Assembly: GCF_023520895.1 (NCBI RefSeq)
Contig: NZ_CP026029.1
Coordinates: forward strand, 3,596,001-3,660,000
Reading direction: 5' to 3'
Source: Paenibacillus sp. PK3_47
GTDB taxonomy: Bacteria; Bacillota; Bacilli; Paenibacillales; Paenibacillaceae
Length of the DNA: 64,000 bases
The position numbers and the translations under genes are program-made. Shown here one piece after another: positions 28,947 through 37,315 of the stretch (the first letter of the stretch is position 1; every line of letters starts with the position of its first letter). Below the pieces are notes generated by a model that was not told the DNA's origin, made no database searches, and saw nothing but the letters and a program-made list of their open reading frames with translations.

Positions 28947-30299
28947 TTAGTAGCCGAGATCCTTTTTGGCTTTGGCCCAGGCTTTGTTCCATTTGTCGAA
29001 GACGGTCTGCGGATCTTTGGCCAGGACGAATTCCTGCGCCATAGCCGGGAGGTCGAGCTGTGCTTTGTTGGTGATTTCAGTAACCTGCGCGTTGTCGACA
29101 GTACCTTCCTGCAGCACAACACCGGTAGCCTGGAATTCCTTAAGCTGCGGCAGGCTGGATTCTTTGCCCTTCAGCGGGGAGATAAAGCCGGCGAAATCCT
29201 CATAACCGGAATCTTCGATCATCCATTTGACGAAGGCTTTGGCTGCGTCGACATTTTTGCTGTCCTTGGCTACCGCATAAAAGAAGTCAGGGCTCAGCGG
29301 AGCAGTGATGGTGCCTGAGTTGTCATAAGGAAGCGGGAAGAAGCCTACATTGTCGGAAGTGGTGCCTGCACCGATCACCTGATTGATGACCCAGTTGCCC
29401 AGGTAGTACATGGCGAATTTGCCGGATGCGATATCTTTTTTCGATTGTTCCCAGTTGGTGGAGTTGATGTCTTTTTCGAGATAACCCTTTTCGTTCAGCT
29501 CTCTGAGCAGACTAAGCGATTTGCCGTAGCCGTTGTCCATGGTAAAAGGAGTGTCGGTATTCAGCTTTTCATTCGGAAAATCAGGGTTGCCGGCAATGAT
29601 CCGGGGAACGGAATATACCCAGTCGTTCAGCGGCCATTTGTCTTTAAAGTTGGAAGCGAGCGGAACGACACCGTTGGCCTTCAGTTTTTCGCAGGCAGCC
29701 AGGAACTCATCCCAGGTCTTCGGAATTTCAGTGATGCCGGCATCGGCGAAGGCTTTTTTGTTGTAGACAATACCTGTAGTCGAGTTACCGGTTGTGATTC
29801 CATACAGCTGGCCTTCATGGGATTTGAAATCCTTGAATGTAATCTGGTCTGTCAGGCCGAGATCGTCGAGTGGGGCAAAATATTTGGGCAGATCAGAGTT
29901 GGGAATGGTAGGCACGAACATAACGTCGGGAAGCTCGCCGCTGGCCATTCTGACTTTTGCCTGCTGGTTGTAGTCGGTTTGGGAGGCTTCGAATTCAACC
30001 TTGATGTTCGGGTATTTCTCATTAAAACGCTTTACATACTCGTCATACTCTTTGCCGATCATATCGGTTCTGTTAGTCAGGAAGGTGATTTTGCCGCTGA
30101 TGTCGGAACCGTCTGCCGCTGCGGGCTCAGTAGTTGCATTGGCAGATTCGCCGCCTGAATTAGCAGCTGCTTCTGTAGCAGCAGGTTCATCTGTTGCTGT
30201 CGCTGCACTGTTGCCGGAATTGTTCGAACCGCAGCCTGTTAGTGATAAAGCAAAGATCATTACAATAACAAAACATAACGAAAATAACTTATTTTTCAT
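28947..30299 (-). CDS. sugar ABC transporter substrate-binding lipoprotein
   Basis: A 450-residue family-1 extracellular binding protein. The lipobox LTGC puts the lipidated cysteine at C23. A Ser/Thr/Ala/Glu-rich tether (residues 24-70) precedes the two-lobed domain beginning KITFLTNRTDMIGKEYD. It captures the sugar outside the cell for the two permeases downstream. GGGGACGAAGGG precedes the ATG. A cre-like operator overlaps the promoter or leader region. It is the first gene of a minus-strand unit that continues through permeases, kinase and regulator. Confidence 0.95.
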   Translation of the reverse strand: MKNKLFSLCFVIVMIFALSLTGCGSNNSGNSAATATDEPAATEAAANSGGESANATTEPAAADGSDISGKITFLTNRTDMIGKEYDEYVKRFNEKYPNIKVEFEASQTDYNQQAKVRMASGELPDVMFVPTIPNSDLPKYFAPLDDLGLTDQITFKDFKSHEGQLYGITTGNSTTGIVYNKKAFADAGITEIPKTWDEFLAACEKLKANGVVPLASNFKDKWPLNDWVYSVPRIIAGNPDFPNEKLNTDTPFTMDNGYGKSLSLLRELNEKGYLEKDINSTNWEQSKKDIASGKFAMYYLGNWVINQVIGAGTTSDNVGFFPLPYDNSGTITAPLSPDFFYAVAKDSKNVDAAKAFVKWMIEDSGYEDFAGFISPLKGKESSLPQLKEFQATGVVLQEGTVDNAQVTEITNKAQLDLPAMAQEFVLAKDPQTVFDKWNKAWAKAKKDLGY

Positions 30300-30322
30300 C
30301 CCTTCGTCCCCTTTTCGTTTTG

Positions 30323-30337
30323 TTGATAGCGTTTACA
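30323..30337 (-). promoter_or_regulatory. cre-like operator upstream of the sugar-binding protein
   Basis: TTGATAGCGTTTACA matches the cre consensus WTGNAANCGNWNNCW at all but one position. It lies 24-38 bases upstream of the SBP ATG, consistent with CcpA control of the importer. The rest of 30300-30480 is AT-rich and likely holds the promoter. Confidence 0.65.
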
Positions 30338-30480
30338 TGGATTATTATAGCGCTTTTACTCCATGCAAGAAATGTATTCAGTTATTATTTATTGTCTTTA
30401 TTTGTTTTGTTTAAAGGATTATAATTACTGTGTTGCTAACAATAAAATAACAAAATAGAATGTACTCGATGGGTATGAAT

Positions 30481-30619
30481 ACAAAACTTAAGCGTATGCT
30501 TTCGAAGCAAGTTTTGTACGAAGCTGGTAGGAGAAGCATATGCTCACAAAACTTAGGCGTATGCTTTCGAAGCTAGTTTTGTACGAAGCTGGTAGGAGAA
30601 GCATATACTCACAAAACTT
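30481..30619 (+). repeat. 65-bp tandem leader repeat (two full copies plus 9 bases)
   Basis: ACAAAACTT recurs at 30481, 30546 and 30611. Each full unit has ACAAAACTT and AAGTTTTGT as 9-base inverted arms (one arm interrupted by a base in the second copy), then GAAGCTGGTAGGAGAAGCAT. The unit therefore contains a stem-loop and a ribosome-site-like AGGAG. It lies directly in front of the beta-mannosidase gene. Confidence 0.9.
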
Positions 30620-30623
30620 TTAG
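30540..30623 (+). CDS. putative 27-residue leader peptide
   Basis: A short frame starts at ATG 30540 with AGGAG six bases upstream and encodes MLTKLRRMLSKLVLYEAGRR followed by SIYSQNF. Its TAG stop (30621-30623) overlaps the AGGAGG of the beta-mannosidase, which starts 9 bases later. This arrangement suggests translational coupling. Both the peptide and its ribosome site come from the 65-bp repeat. It is very basic, and no family is recognised. It could be fortuitous. Confidence 0.4.
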   Translation: MLTKLRRMLSKLVLYEAGRRSIYSQNF

Positions 30624-30631
30624 GAGGACTC

Positions 30632-33172
30632 ATGACGAAACTACATCTTGAATTGACGAATTGGGAATTTAGAGCGTGCGGCGATGAAGCCTGGCTTCCG
30701 GCAGTGGTGCCGGGGACGGTACATACGGATCTGCTCCGTAACGGACTTATCAGTGATCCTTTTAATGGAACAAACGAGCATGATCTGCAGTGGATTGACA
30801 AGAAGGACTGGGAGTACAAAACCACACTGACCCTGGATGAGAGCTGGCAGGGGCTGGCGGTTACCGAACTGAACTTTGCGGGACTGGACACTTATGCGGA
30901 TGTGTATGTGAATAATGTGCATGCGCTTTCTGCGGATAATATGTTCCGGGCATGGACGGCAGATGTTAAAGGGCTGCTGGTGGCTGGGGAGAATGAGATC
31001 CGGGTAAAGTTCCGTTCTGTAGTTAAGGAGGATCTGCCGAAGCTGGAGAAGCTTGGTTATGATCTGCCTGCTCCCAATGACCAGTCGGAGCTCGGCGGCC
31101 TGCAGGAGCAGCGGATCAGTGTGTTCGCGCGCAAAGCCCCTTACCATTACGGCTGGGATTGGGGTCCGAGATTTCTGACAAGCGGGATTTGGCGGGAAGC
31201 GGTGCTGGAAGGACGGGATTCCGCTGTAATTGCCGATCTGTACATCCGTCAGAATGCTGTGACAGCAGAGGAAGCGCGGCTGACAGCAATAATTGAAGCT
31301 GATGTCCCTGCAGCTTGGGAAGGAACGCTGCGGATCACTGCGGAAGGGCAGGAATGGACGCAGAACGTTTCTTTTACAGGTGGAAAACAAACGCTGGAGC
31401 TGGATATTACGCTGTCTAATCCGCGGCTGTGGTGGTGCAACGGGCTGGGCTCGCCGGAGCTGACTGTATTCCAGGCAGAACTGCTGGAGAACGGTGCTGT
31501 GGTTGCCGGCAAAGAGGTCACAACCGGACTGCGGGAGATCAAGCTGATCCGCAAGCCGGATGCCGAAGGCGCTTCGTTCCAGTTCGAACTGAACGGTGTT
31601 CCGGTATTCGCCAAGGGAGCAAACCATATTCCGAACGACAGTTTTATTACTGAGGTAACCGAAGACCGCTACCGGCATGAAATCGCTACAGCTGCGGAGT
31701 CGAACATGAACATGCTGCGGGTGTGGGGCGGCGGATTTTATGAGGAGGAAGCTTTTTACCGGCTGTGTGATGAATACGGTCTGCTGGTCTGGCAGGATTT
31801 CATGTTCGCGTGCAGTATGTACCCGGGAGATGAAGCATTCTTGAACAATGTCCGTGAGGAAGCGGCGTATAACGTGCGCAGATTGCGCAATCATCCGAGT
31901 ATCGCGCTGTGGTGCGGCAACAATGAGATTGACTCTGCCTGGGCGAATTTCGAGGAGAATATGGGCTGGGGCTGGAAGGAAAAGATGAGTGCCGAGATCC
32001 GGGAGACGCTGTGGAGAGATTATAAGGAGATTTTCCACCGGATTCTGCCGGAGGCGGTTGCCGCCAATCATCCCGGTATGGACTACTGGGCTTCTTCACC
32101 GCTGCGCGAGCTGACGGATAATCAAGACCAGCACTCGACGCGGATTACGGGTGAAGGAGATATTCATTACTGGGGCGTGTGGCACGGGATTGAGCCTTTT
32201 GAGAACTACAATGTCAAGGTCGGCCGCTTCATGAGTGAATACGGCTTCCAGTCCTTCCCTGAGCTGAAATCGGTGCTGAGCTATGCTGTTGAAGAGGATA
32301 TGGAGCTGGAGTCCAAAGTCATGCTGGCTCACCAAAAGAACGGACGCGGCAATCAGATCATTAAGGAATATATGGATATCTATCTGCCGCAGCCGAAGGA
32401 TTTCAAGTCGTTCCTTTATATGAGCCAGGTGCTCCAGGCAGAGGCGATGAGAATGGCCATTGAAAGCCACAGAAGAAACAAGCCTTACTGCATGGGAACC
32501 CTGTACTGGCAGATGAATGACTGCTGGCCGGTGGCTTCCTGGGCGGGCATGGATTATTTCGGCCGCTGGAAGGCGCTGCAGTACACAGCGCGCAAGAGCT
32601 TCAAGGACATCCTGTTGTCCATTGTGCAGGATGAGGAAATATTGCAGGTGCATGCGGTGTCTGACCGCCAGACGGCTGTGGAGGCAGAGCTGGTTGTCCG
32701 GCTGCATGATTTCAGCGGCGCGGTGCTGAAAGAGTGGAAGCAGCCGGTGCAGCTGGCGGCGGATTCGGCGGCAGTGGTCTTTACCGTGCCGTCAGCGGAA
32801 CTGCTTAAGGGCAGCGATCCGGCACAGGTCGTGCTGGTGGCTTCGCTGCGGGCAGACGGCTCCCTGCTGGAGAGCAAGGAGTACTACTTCGCCGCTGCGA
32901 AGGAGATCAAGCTGAGCCAGCCGGTGCTTACGGTAACTGAGGTTCCGGGAAGCGGCGGCGTAAGCTTTACGGTCAGCAGCGACGTGCTGGCCAGAGGCGT
33001 TTACCTGACGGCGGAGGAAGAGGGAATCTTCTCCGACAATTTCTTTGATCTGCTGCCGGGCGAGGCCAAGACCGTACAATTCTCGCTGCGGCGCAGCGGG
33101 GCCGGGGAGCAGGACTTCACTCCGGCAGCGCCGAAGGGGCTTGCGGTTCTGTCGATGGCTGACTTTATTTAA
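30632..33172 (+). CDS. GH2 beta-mannosidase
   Basis: An 846-residue glycoside hydrolase family 2 enzyme that cleaves terminal beta-mannose. Domains: sugar-binding beta sandwich (1-180), immunoglobulin-like (190-290), TIM barrel (about 300-640) and C-terminal beta domains. The acid/base E432 is in WCGNNEIDSAW and the nucleophile E536 in FMSEYGFQSFPE, both in the beta-mannosidase form of the family. No signal peptide is present, so it acts on imported oligosaccharides. AGGAGG lies 7 bases before the ATG. It is divergent from the sugar ABC importer. Confidence 0.94.
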   Translation: MTKLHLELTNWEFRACGDEAWLPAVVPGTVHTDLLRNGLISDPFNGTNEHDLQWIDKKDWEYKTTLTLDESWQGLAVTELNFAGLDTYADVYVNNVHALSADNMFRAWTADVKGLLVAGENEIRVKFRSVVKEDLPKLEKLGYDLPAPNDQSELGGLQEQRISVFARKAPYHYGWDWGPRFLTSGIWREAVLEGRDSAVIADLYIRQNAVTAEEARLTAIIEADVPAAWEGTLRITAEGQEWTQNVSFTGGKQTLELDITLSNPRLWWCNGLGSPELTVFQAELLENGAVVAGKEVTTGLREIKLIRKPDAEGASFQFELNGVPVFAKGANHIPNDSFITEVTEDRYRHEIATAAESNMNMLRVWGGGFYEEEAFYRLCDEYGLLVWQDFMFACSMYPGDEAFLNNVREEAAYNVRRLRNHPSIALWCGNNEIDSAWANFEENMGWGWKEKMSAEIRETLWRDYKEIFHRILPEAVAANHPGMDYWASSPLRELTDNQDQHSTRITGEGDIHYWGVWHGIEPFENYNVKVGRFMSEYGFQSFPELKSVLSYAVEEDMELESKVMLAHQKNGRGNQIIKEYMDIYLPQPKDFKSFLYMSQVLQAEAMRMAIESHRRNKPYCMGTLYWQMNDCWPVASWAGMDYFGRWKALQYTARKSFKDILLSIVQDEEILQVHAVSDRQTAVEAELVVRLHDFSGAVLKEWKQPVQLAADSAAVVFTVPSAELLKGSDPAQVVLVASLRADGSLLESKEYYFAAAKEIKLSQPVLTVTEVPGSGGVSFTVSSDVLARGVYLTAEEEGIFSDNFFDLLPGEAKTVQFSLRRSGAGEQDFTPAAPKGLAVLSMADFI

Positions 33173-33195
33173 GTCTGGCCGGCGGATGTGAAACG

Positions 33196-33221
33196 GCCCG
33201 GGTGATTTAGCTGACCCGGGC
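33196..33221 (+). other. GC-rich hairpin after beta-mannosidase
   Basis: GCCCGGGT and ACCCGGGC form an 8-bp perfect stem, 24 bases past the stop. No T tract follows, so it is at best an imperfect terminator. Confidence 0.45.
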
Positions 33222-33234
33222 TGGCTGATAGGCG

Positions 33235-33899
33235 AAATGAACGGGAAAAGTCCCGTTGAATTCGGCTGAGGCGGGCCAAAAGGTGGAATGAACGGGAAAA
33301 GTCCCGTTGAATTCGGCTGAGGCGGGCCAAACGGTGGAATGAACGGGAAAAGTCCCGTTGATATCAGCCGATGTGTGCGAAATGGCGGAATGAGAGGTAA
33401 AAGTACCTCTGATTTCAGCCAACGTGTGCGAAACGCTGGAATGAGAGGTAAAAGTACCTCTGAATTCGCCCAACGTGTGCGAAACGCCAGAATGAGAGGT
33501 AAAAGTACCTTTGAATTCGGCCAACGTGTGCGAAACGCCGGAATGAGAGGTAAAAGTACCTTTGATTTGAGCCAACGTGTGCGAAACCGCGGAATGAAAG
33601 GTAAAAGTACCTTTGAATTCGGCTGAGGCGGACCAAACGGTGGAATGAACGGGAAAAGTCCCGTTGATATCAGCCGATGTGTGCGAAACGCCAGAATGAA
33701 AGGTAAAAGTACCTTTGAATTCGCCTAACGTGTGCGAAACGCCGGAATGAAAGGTAAACGTACCTTTGAATTCGCCCAACGTGTGCGAAACGCCGGAATG
33801 AGAGGTAAAAGTACCTTTGAATTCGCCCAATGTGTGCGAAACGTCAAAATGAGAGGTAAAAGTACCTCTCATTTCAGCCGCCGCACGCTAAACGGCAGA
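33235..33899 (+). repeat. array of thirteen 51-bp stem-loop repeats
   Basis: An ATGA motif recurs every 51 bases from 33237 to 33849. Each unit has a hairpin with an AAAG loop. The stem is AACGGGA/TCCCGTT in some units and GAGGTA/TACCTC or AAAGGTA/TACCTTT in others, so both arms change together. A conserved TTGAATTCGCCCAACGTGTG region follows. The unit is 17 codons long and open on both strands, but no start or family supports a protein. The array fills the gap before the alpha-galactosidase. Confidence 0.95.
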
Positions 33900-33941
33900 A
33901 TAGTAGAAAAACAGGCCCAGACTTTGGAGGAGGAGCGGACA

Positions 33942-36098
33942 ATGGCGATTTGGATTAACGATGAAAAGGGAACCTTTCATTTGCAGAGTAAAGGTATGAG
34001 TTACATTATCGGCCTTTATAATAATTATCCTATCCATGTATATTGGGGCAAAAAGCTGCGCAATGACGGGAATCTGGAGGGTCTGCCGCATCTGGGGGCA
34101 GGCACAGGGCTGGACCGTTTGCCGCAGGAATATCCGCAGTACGGTACAGGAGATTTCCGTGTGCCGGCGTATCAGGTGAAGCTGGGGGACGGCACGCGGA
34201 TTACCGAGCTGCGCTACAGCGGCTACCGGGTGCTGCCGGGCAAACCGAAGCTTGCCGGACTTCCTTCGGTATATGTGGAATCCGAGGAAGAAGCGGATAC
34301 ACTGGAGCTTGTGCTGCGCGACGATTATGCGTCGCTGAACGTAGTTCTGCGGTACACGGTGTACCGCGACACGGACGTCATCGCCCGTTCAGTAGAATTC
34401 ACGAACGACGGCGAGGCGCCGCTGGATCTGCTGCGTGGACTGAGTGCCTCGGTCGATTTTCCGGAGGACGGGCAGTTTGATCTGCTGTATCTTTCCGGCG
34501 GATGGTCGCGGGAAGCGAATCTGACCCGCAGACGCCTGGAGCAGGGAACGACAGCGCTGCAGTCCCGCCGCGGGATGAGCAGCCATCAGCACAATCCGTT
34601 TGCCGCGCTGGTTAAGCCGGGTACGGATGAGCATCAGGGTGAAGTGTACGGCTTCTCGCTGGTTTACAGCGGAGGGTTTGCGGCTGAAGCAGAAGTGGAT
34701 GCCTTTGGGCACACCCGTATCGGAATTGGCCTGAATCCGTTTGACTTCTCCTGGCGTCTGGCGGCCGGAGAGAGCTTCCAGACTCCTGAGGCTGTCATGG
34801 TCTATTCGGATGAAGGTCTCGGCGGAATGTCACGGATCTATCACCGGCTGTACCGTACACGGCTGGTGCGGGGAACCTTCCGTGATAAGGAACGTCCGAT
34901 CCTCGTGAATAACTGGGAAGCGACCTATTTCAATTTTGATGCAGACAAGCTGGTGGATATTGCCGCTGAAGGCTCCAAGCTGGGGATCGAGCTGTTCGTG
35001 CTGGATGACGGCTGGTTCGGCAAACGCGATGCCGATAACTCATCACTCGGCGACTGGACCGAGGATCTGCGCAAGCTTCCGGGGGGGCTGGCTGACGTAG
35101 CCAAACGGGTCAACGACCTGGGCATGCAGTTCGGCCTGTGGGTAGAGCCGGAAATGATCTCGCCGGACAGCGATTTGTACCGTGCCCACCCGGACTGGTG
35201 TCTGCATGTACCGGGACGCCGCCGCACGGAAGCCCGCTGGCAGCTGGTGCTGGACCTTACACGCGCCGAGGTGCGGCAGTATGTCTATGATGCGCTGAGC
35301 AAAATTTTCTCCACGGTGCCGATCGCTTATGTTAAATGGGATATGAACCGTAATCTGACGGAGATCGGATCTGTTGATCTGCCGGCTGAACGCCAGGGGG
35401 AAACCGCCCACCGTTACGTGCTGGGACTCTATGAGCTGATTGAGCGTCTGACGGCAGATTTCCCGAACATCCTGTTCGAAAGCTGCTCCAGCGGCGGTGG
35501 CCGTTTCGATCCGGGTATGCTCTATTATATGCCGCAGACCTGGACCAGCGATGATACAGATGCGGCGGAGCGCCTGAAGATTCAATACGGCACCAGTCTC
35601 GTGTATCCGGTCAGCGCGATGGGAGCACATGTCTCTGCGGTACCGAATCACCAGGTTGGTCGTGTTACGCCGCTGTCCTTCCGTGGGGACGTCGCAATGT
35701 CGGGCAACTTCGGCTATGAGCTTGACCTGACCAAGTTCACGGAGGAGGAGAAGGAGCTTGTAAAAGAACAGGTCGCGAATTACAAGGAAATCCGCAGCCT
35801 GGTCCAGCAGGGCAACCTGTACCGCCTGCAGAGCCCGTTCGAGGGCAACGAAACGGCCTGGATGTTCGTCTCGGATGATCAGAGTGAAGCGCTGGTCTAC
35901 TACTTCCGTGTAATGGCCGTGCCTTACCCGGCACGCCGGACATTGAAAGTGCGGGGCCTGAACCCGGACATCAACTATGTAGTGCAGGATTCCGGTGAGG
36001 TATACGGCGGCGACCGGCTGATGCAGGCGGGGCTGGCACTGCCGGACATTCAGCGTGACTATGTGAGCGGCTGCTTCCACTTGAAGGCACAGGGATAA
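33942..36098 (+). CDS. GH36 alpha-galactosidase
   Basis: A 718-residue GH36 enzyme of the usual length for the Geobacillus AgaA/AgaB group. It removes alpha-1,6-galactose from raffinose-type or galactomannan oligosaccharides. The nucleophile is D467 in YVKWDMNRNL and the acid/base D537 in WTSDDTDAAERL; SCSSGGGRFDPGML is also present. No signal peptide, so cytoplasmic. GGAGGAGG stands 9 bases before the ATG at 33942; the open frame upstream runs only through the 51-bp repeats and is not part of the gene. Same orientation as the beta-mannosidase. Confidence 0.96.
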   Translation: MAIWINDEKGTFHLQSKGMSYIIGLYNNYPIHVYWGKKLRNDGNLEGLPHLGAGTGLDRLPQEYPQYGTGDFRVPAYQVKLGDGTRITELRYSGYRVLPGKPKLAGLPSVYVESEEEADTLELVLRDDYASLNVVLRYTVYRDTDVIARSVEFTNDGEAPLDLLRGLSASVDFPEDGQFDLLYLSGGWSREANLTRRRLEQGTTALQSRRGMSSHQHNPFAALVKPGTDEHQGEVYGFSLVYSGGFAAEAEVDAFGHTRIGIGLNPFDFSWRLAAGESFQTPEAVMVYSDEGLGGMSRIYHRLYRTRLVRGTFRDKERPILVNNWEATYFNFDADKLVDIAAEGSKLGIELFVLDDGWFGKRDADNSSLGDWTEDLRKLPGGLADVAKRVNDLGMQFGLWVEPEMISPDSDLYRAHPDWCLHVPGRRRTEARWQLVLDLTRAEVRQYVYDALSKIFSTVPIAYVKWDMNRNLTEIGSVDLPAERQGETAHRYVLGLYELIERLTADFPNILFESCSSGGGRFDPGMLYYMPQTWTSDDTDAAERLKIQYGTSLVYPVSAMGAHVSAVPNHQVGRVTPLSFRGDVAMSGNFGYELDLTKFTEEEKELVKEQVANYKEIRSLVQQGNLYRLQSPFEGNETAWMFVSDDQSEALVYYFRVMAVPYPARRTLKVRGLNPDINYVVQDSGEVYGGDRLMQAGLALPDIQRDYVSGCFHLKAQG

Positions 36099-36125
36099 TC
36101 AAAATCAGAATCATCAGGGAATGAG

Positions 36126-36152
36126 AGGAGCCGGGGAGACCCGGCTCCTTTT
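36126..36152 (+). terminator. terminator of the alpha-galactosidase
   Basis: AGGAGCCGGG/CCCGGCTCCT is a 10-bp perfect stem with a GAGA loop followed by a short T run. Confidence 0.9.
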
Positions 36153-36583
36153 GTATTGTGCGAAAGAGACAGGGAATAATAAGCGCCAGAAAATGCGTTT
36201 GAAATGAGCATGAGCGGGCAATAAGGGGAATGGGGAGACAGAAGTGAAGTGCGTCATAAATAGTGTAAGTGGCGGACGGAAAAGAATTCGTGGCAGGGGT
36301 TCTCTTGAAATTGCGTGTAAGTGTGGGAAAGGAAAGAAAGGCAGCTGTGCTAATAAACAGGCTTTTAAATGGCAACTGGCAGGGGGAGATGCATAATTGC
36401 TTTTAAAGTTGACGTAAGCGGGGGGCGGCCAAATGAACCTGACAAACCCGCCGAGGCCGGGATAAAACGGCAAAACTGCAACTTTTAACTCAGGGTTACA
36501 ACAGTTTTCGTGACCATTTCACTAGTGTATAACAATTAATGTTCGTGTTTGGCGTCACTTTCATGTAATATTTAGCTTTTTTG
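36153..36583. other. non-coding gap with degenerate repeat-like sequence
   Basis: No gene is seen. Several short phrases resemble worn-down 51-bp repeat units (TTGAAATTGCGTGTAAGTGT near 36306; GCTTTTAAAGTTGACGTAAG near 36399). Two of these phrases are about 51 bases apart, but the match is weak. Confidence 0.35.
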
Positions 36584-36612
36584 TTGCCGTTAGGACTATA
36601 ATTATGTATAAT
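36584..36612 (+). promoter_or_regulatory. sigma-A promoter of the DUF2294 gene
   Basis: TTGCCG at 36584-36589 and a perfect TATAAT at 36607-36612 are 17 bases apart, 52 bases upstream of the start codon. Confidence 0.8.
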
Positions 36613-36664
36613 AGCTATTGTTATCGACGCAATTGTACGATATTCTGTTTTCAAAGGTGGTTTC

Positions 36665-37009
36665 ATGGCAGAACTGGAAAACAGCGAACAGAAGAAGAAG
36701 ATGTGCCAGATCTACAATGAGATCTCCAAGGAATTGTTTGGTTTCGGGACGACCTTGCTCCGCGTTACTGTCGATCAGCGGGTCATTACCTTTCACGCCA
36801 AGCACCGCAGGTCTCCCAGGTCAACCGCCTTGGAAGGCGAGGCACCAGAGCTTAAGCAGGAAGTGGATTTTCGGATGTCGATGCTGTTCAAGAAGAAATT
36901 CAAAGAACGGCTCGAAGCAGAGATGGGATTAACCATTGAGGTTCTGCTCCGGGATTACGACGCGCCGACCCAGTGGGCCTTTACGAATATGATATTGGCC
37001 GAAGAATGA
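36665..37009 (+). CDS. DUF2294 domain protein
   Basis: A 114-residue soluble protein matching the DUF2294 family in length and pattern: KMCQIYNEISKELFGFG near the N-terminus and ERLEAEMGLTIEVLLRDYD, then TQWAFTNMIL, near the C-terminus. The function of the family is not established; related domains occur near inorganic carbon or sodium-dependent systems. AAGGTGG precedes the ATG. It has its own promoter and terminator, so it is monocistronic. Confidence 0.75.
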   Translation: MAELENSEQKKKMCQIYNEISKELFGFGTTLLRVTVDQRVITFHAKHRRSPRSTALEGEAPELKQEVDFRMSMLFKKKFKERLEAEMGLTIEVLLRDYDAPTQWAFTNMILAEE

Positions 37010-37103
37010 CAGCTTCAACAGGATATTTGCGGATTTTTGCTTTTGATCTATCTTAAGCGAAGACCGTCCTTCTATAACGGGTAGCTCTTTACTTTGTTTA
37101 TAC

Positions 37104-37148
37104 AAAGAAAAGTGTTCTTGTTCCTACAAGAATGCTTTTCTTTTTTTT
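37104..37148 (+). terminator. strong terminator after DUF2294 gene
   Basis: AAAGAAAAG..TTCTTGT pairs with ACAAGAA..CTTTTCTTT around a 4-base loop, followed by a run of T residues. Confidence 0.9.
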
Positions 37149-37315
37149 ACGAAAAAATAAGGAAACTGAACGGTTTATTACCAACTGGGGGTGCTGCTGA
37201 TCCGTTTTACGCTGCCGATTGCTTCGAACAATGACTGACAGATCATACCGGATTTGCAGGATAAACACTGGATTTGTAACACCTATTACCACTACATTTG
37301 GGAGGTTTTTGACTA

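Noticed and set aside
33207..33872. A 221-codon frame on the minus strand and 17-residue repeat proteins on the plus strand in the 51-bp array.
   Set aside because: Both strands are open because of the repeat; no start with a ribosome site and no family match. The hairpin covariation fits a nucleic-acid function better.
37218..37235. PurR box-like TCGAACAAT upstream of the purine operon.
   Set aside because: Only one half site with a poor AT flank; no second inverted box at the expected 16-17 base spacing.
37186..37290. TPP riboswitch-like phrases (CTGGGGGTGCTGCTGATCC and later) upstream of the purine operon.
   Set aside because: The CTGAGA box and the ACCTGATCTGGATAATGCC region are missing, and the operon has no thiamine genes.
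37010..37315. Guanine/adenine riboswitch before the purine operon.
   Set aside because: None of the conserved loop and junction sequences (TATAA...ATATGG and similar) were found; only the upstream terminator is clear.
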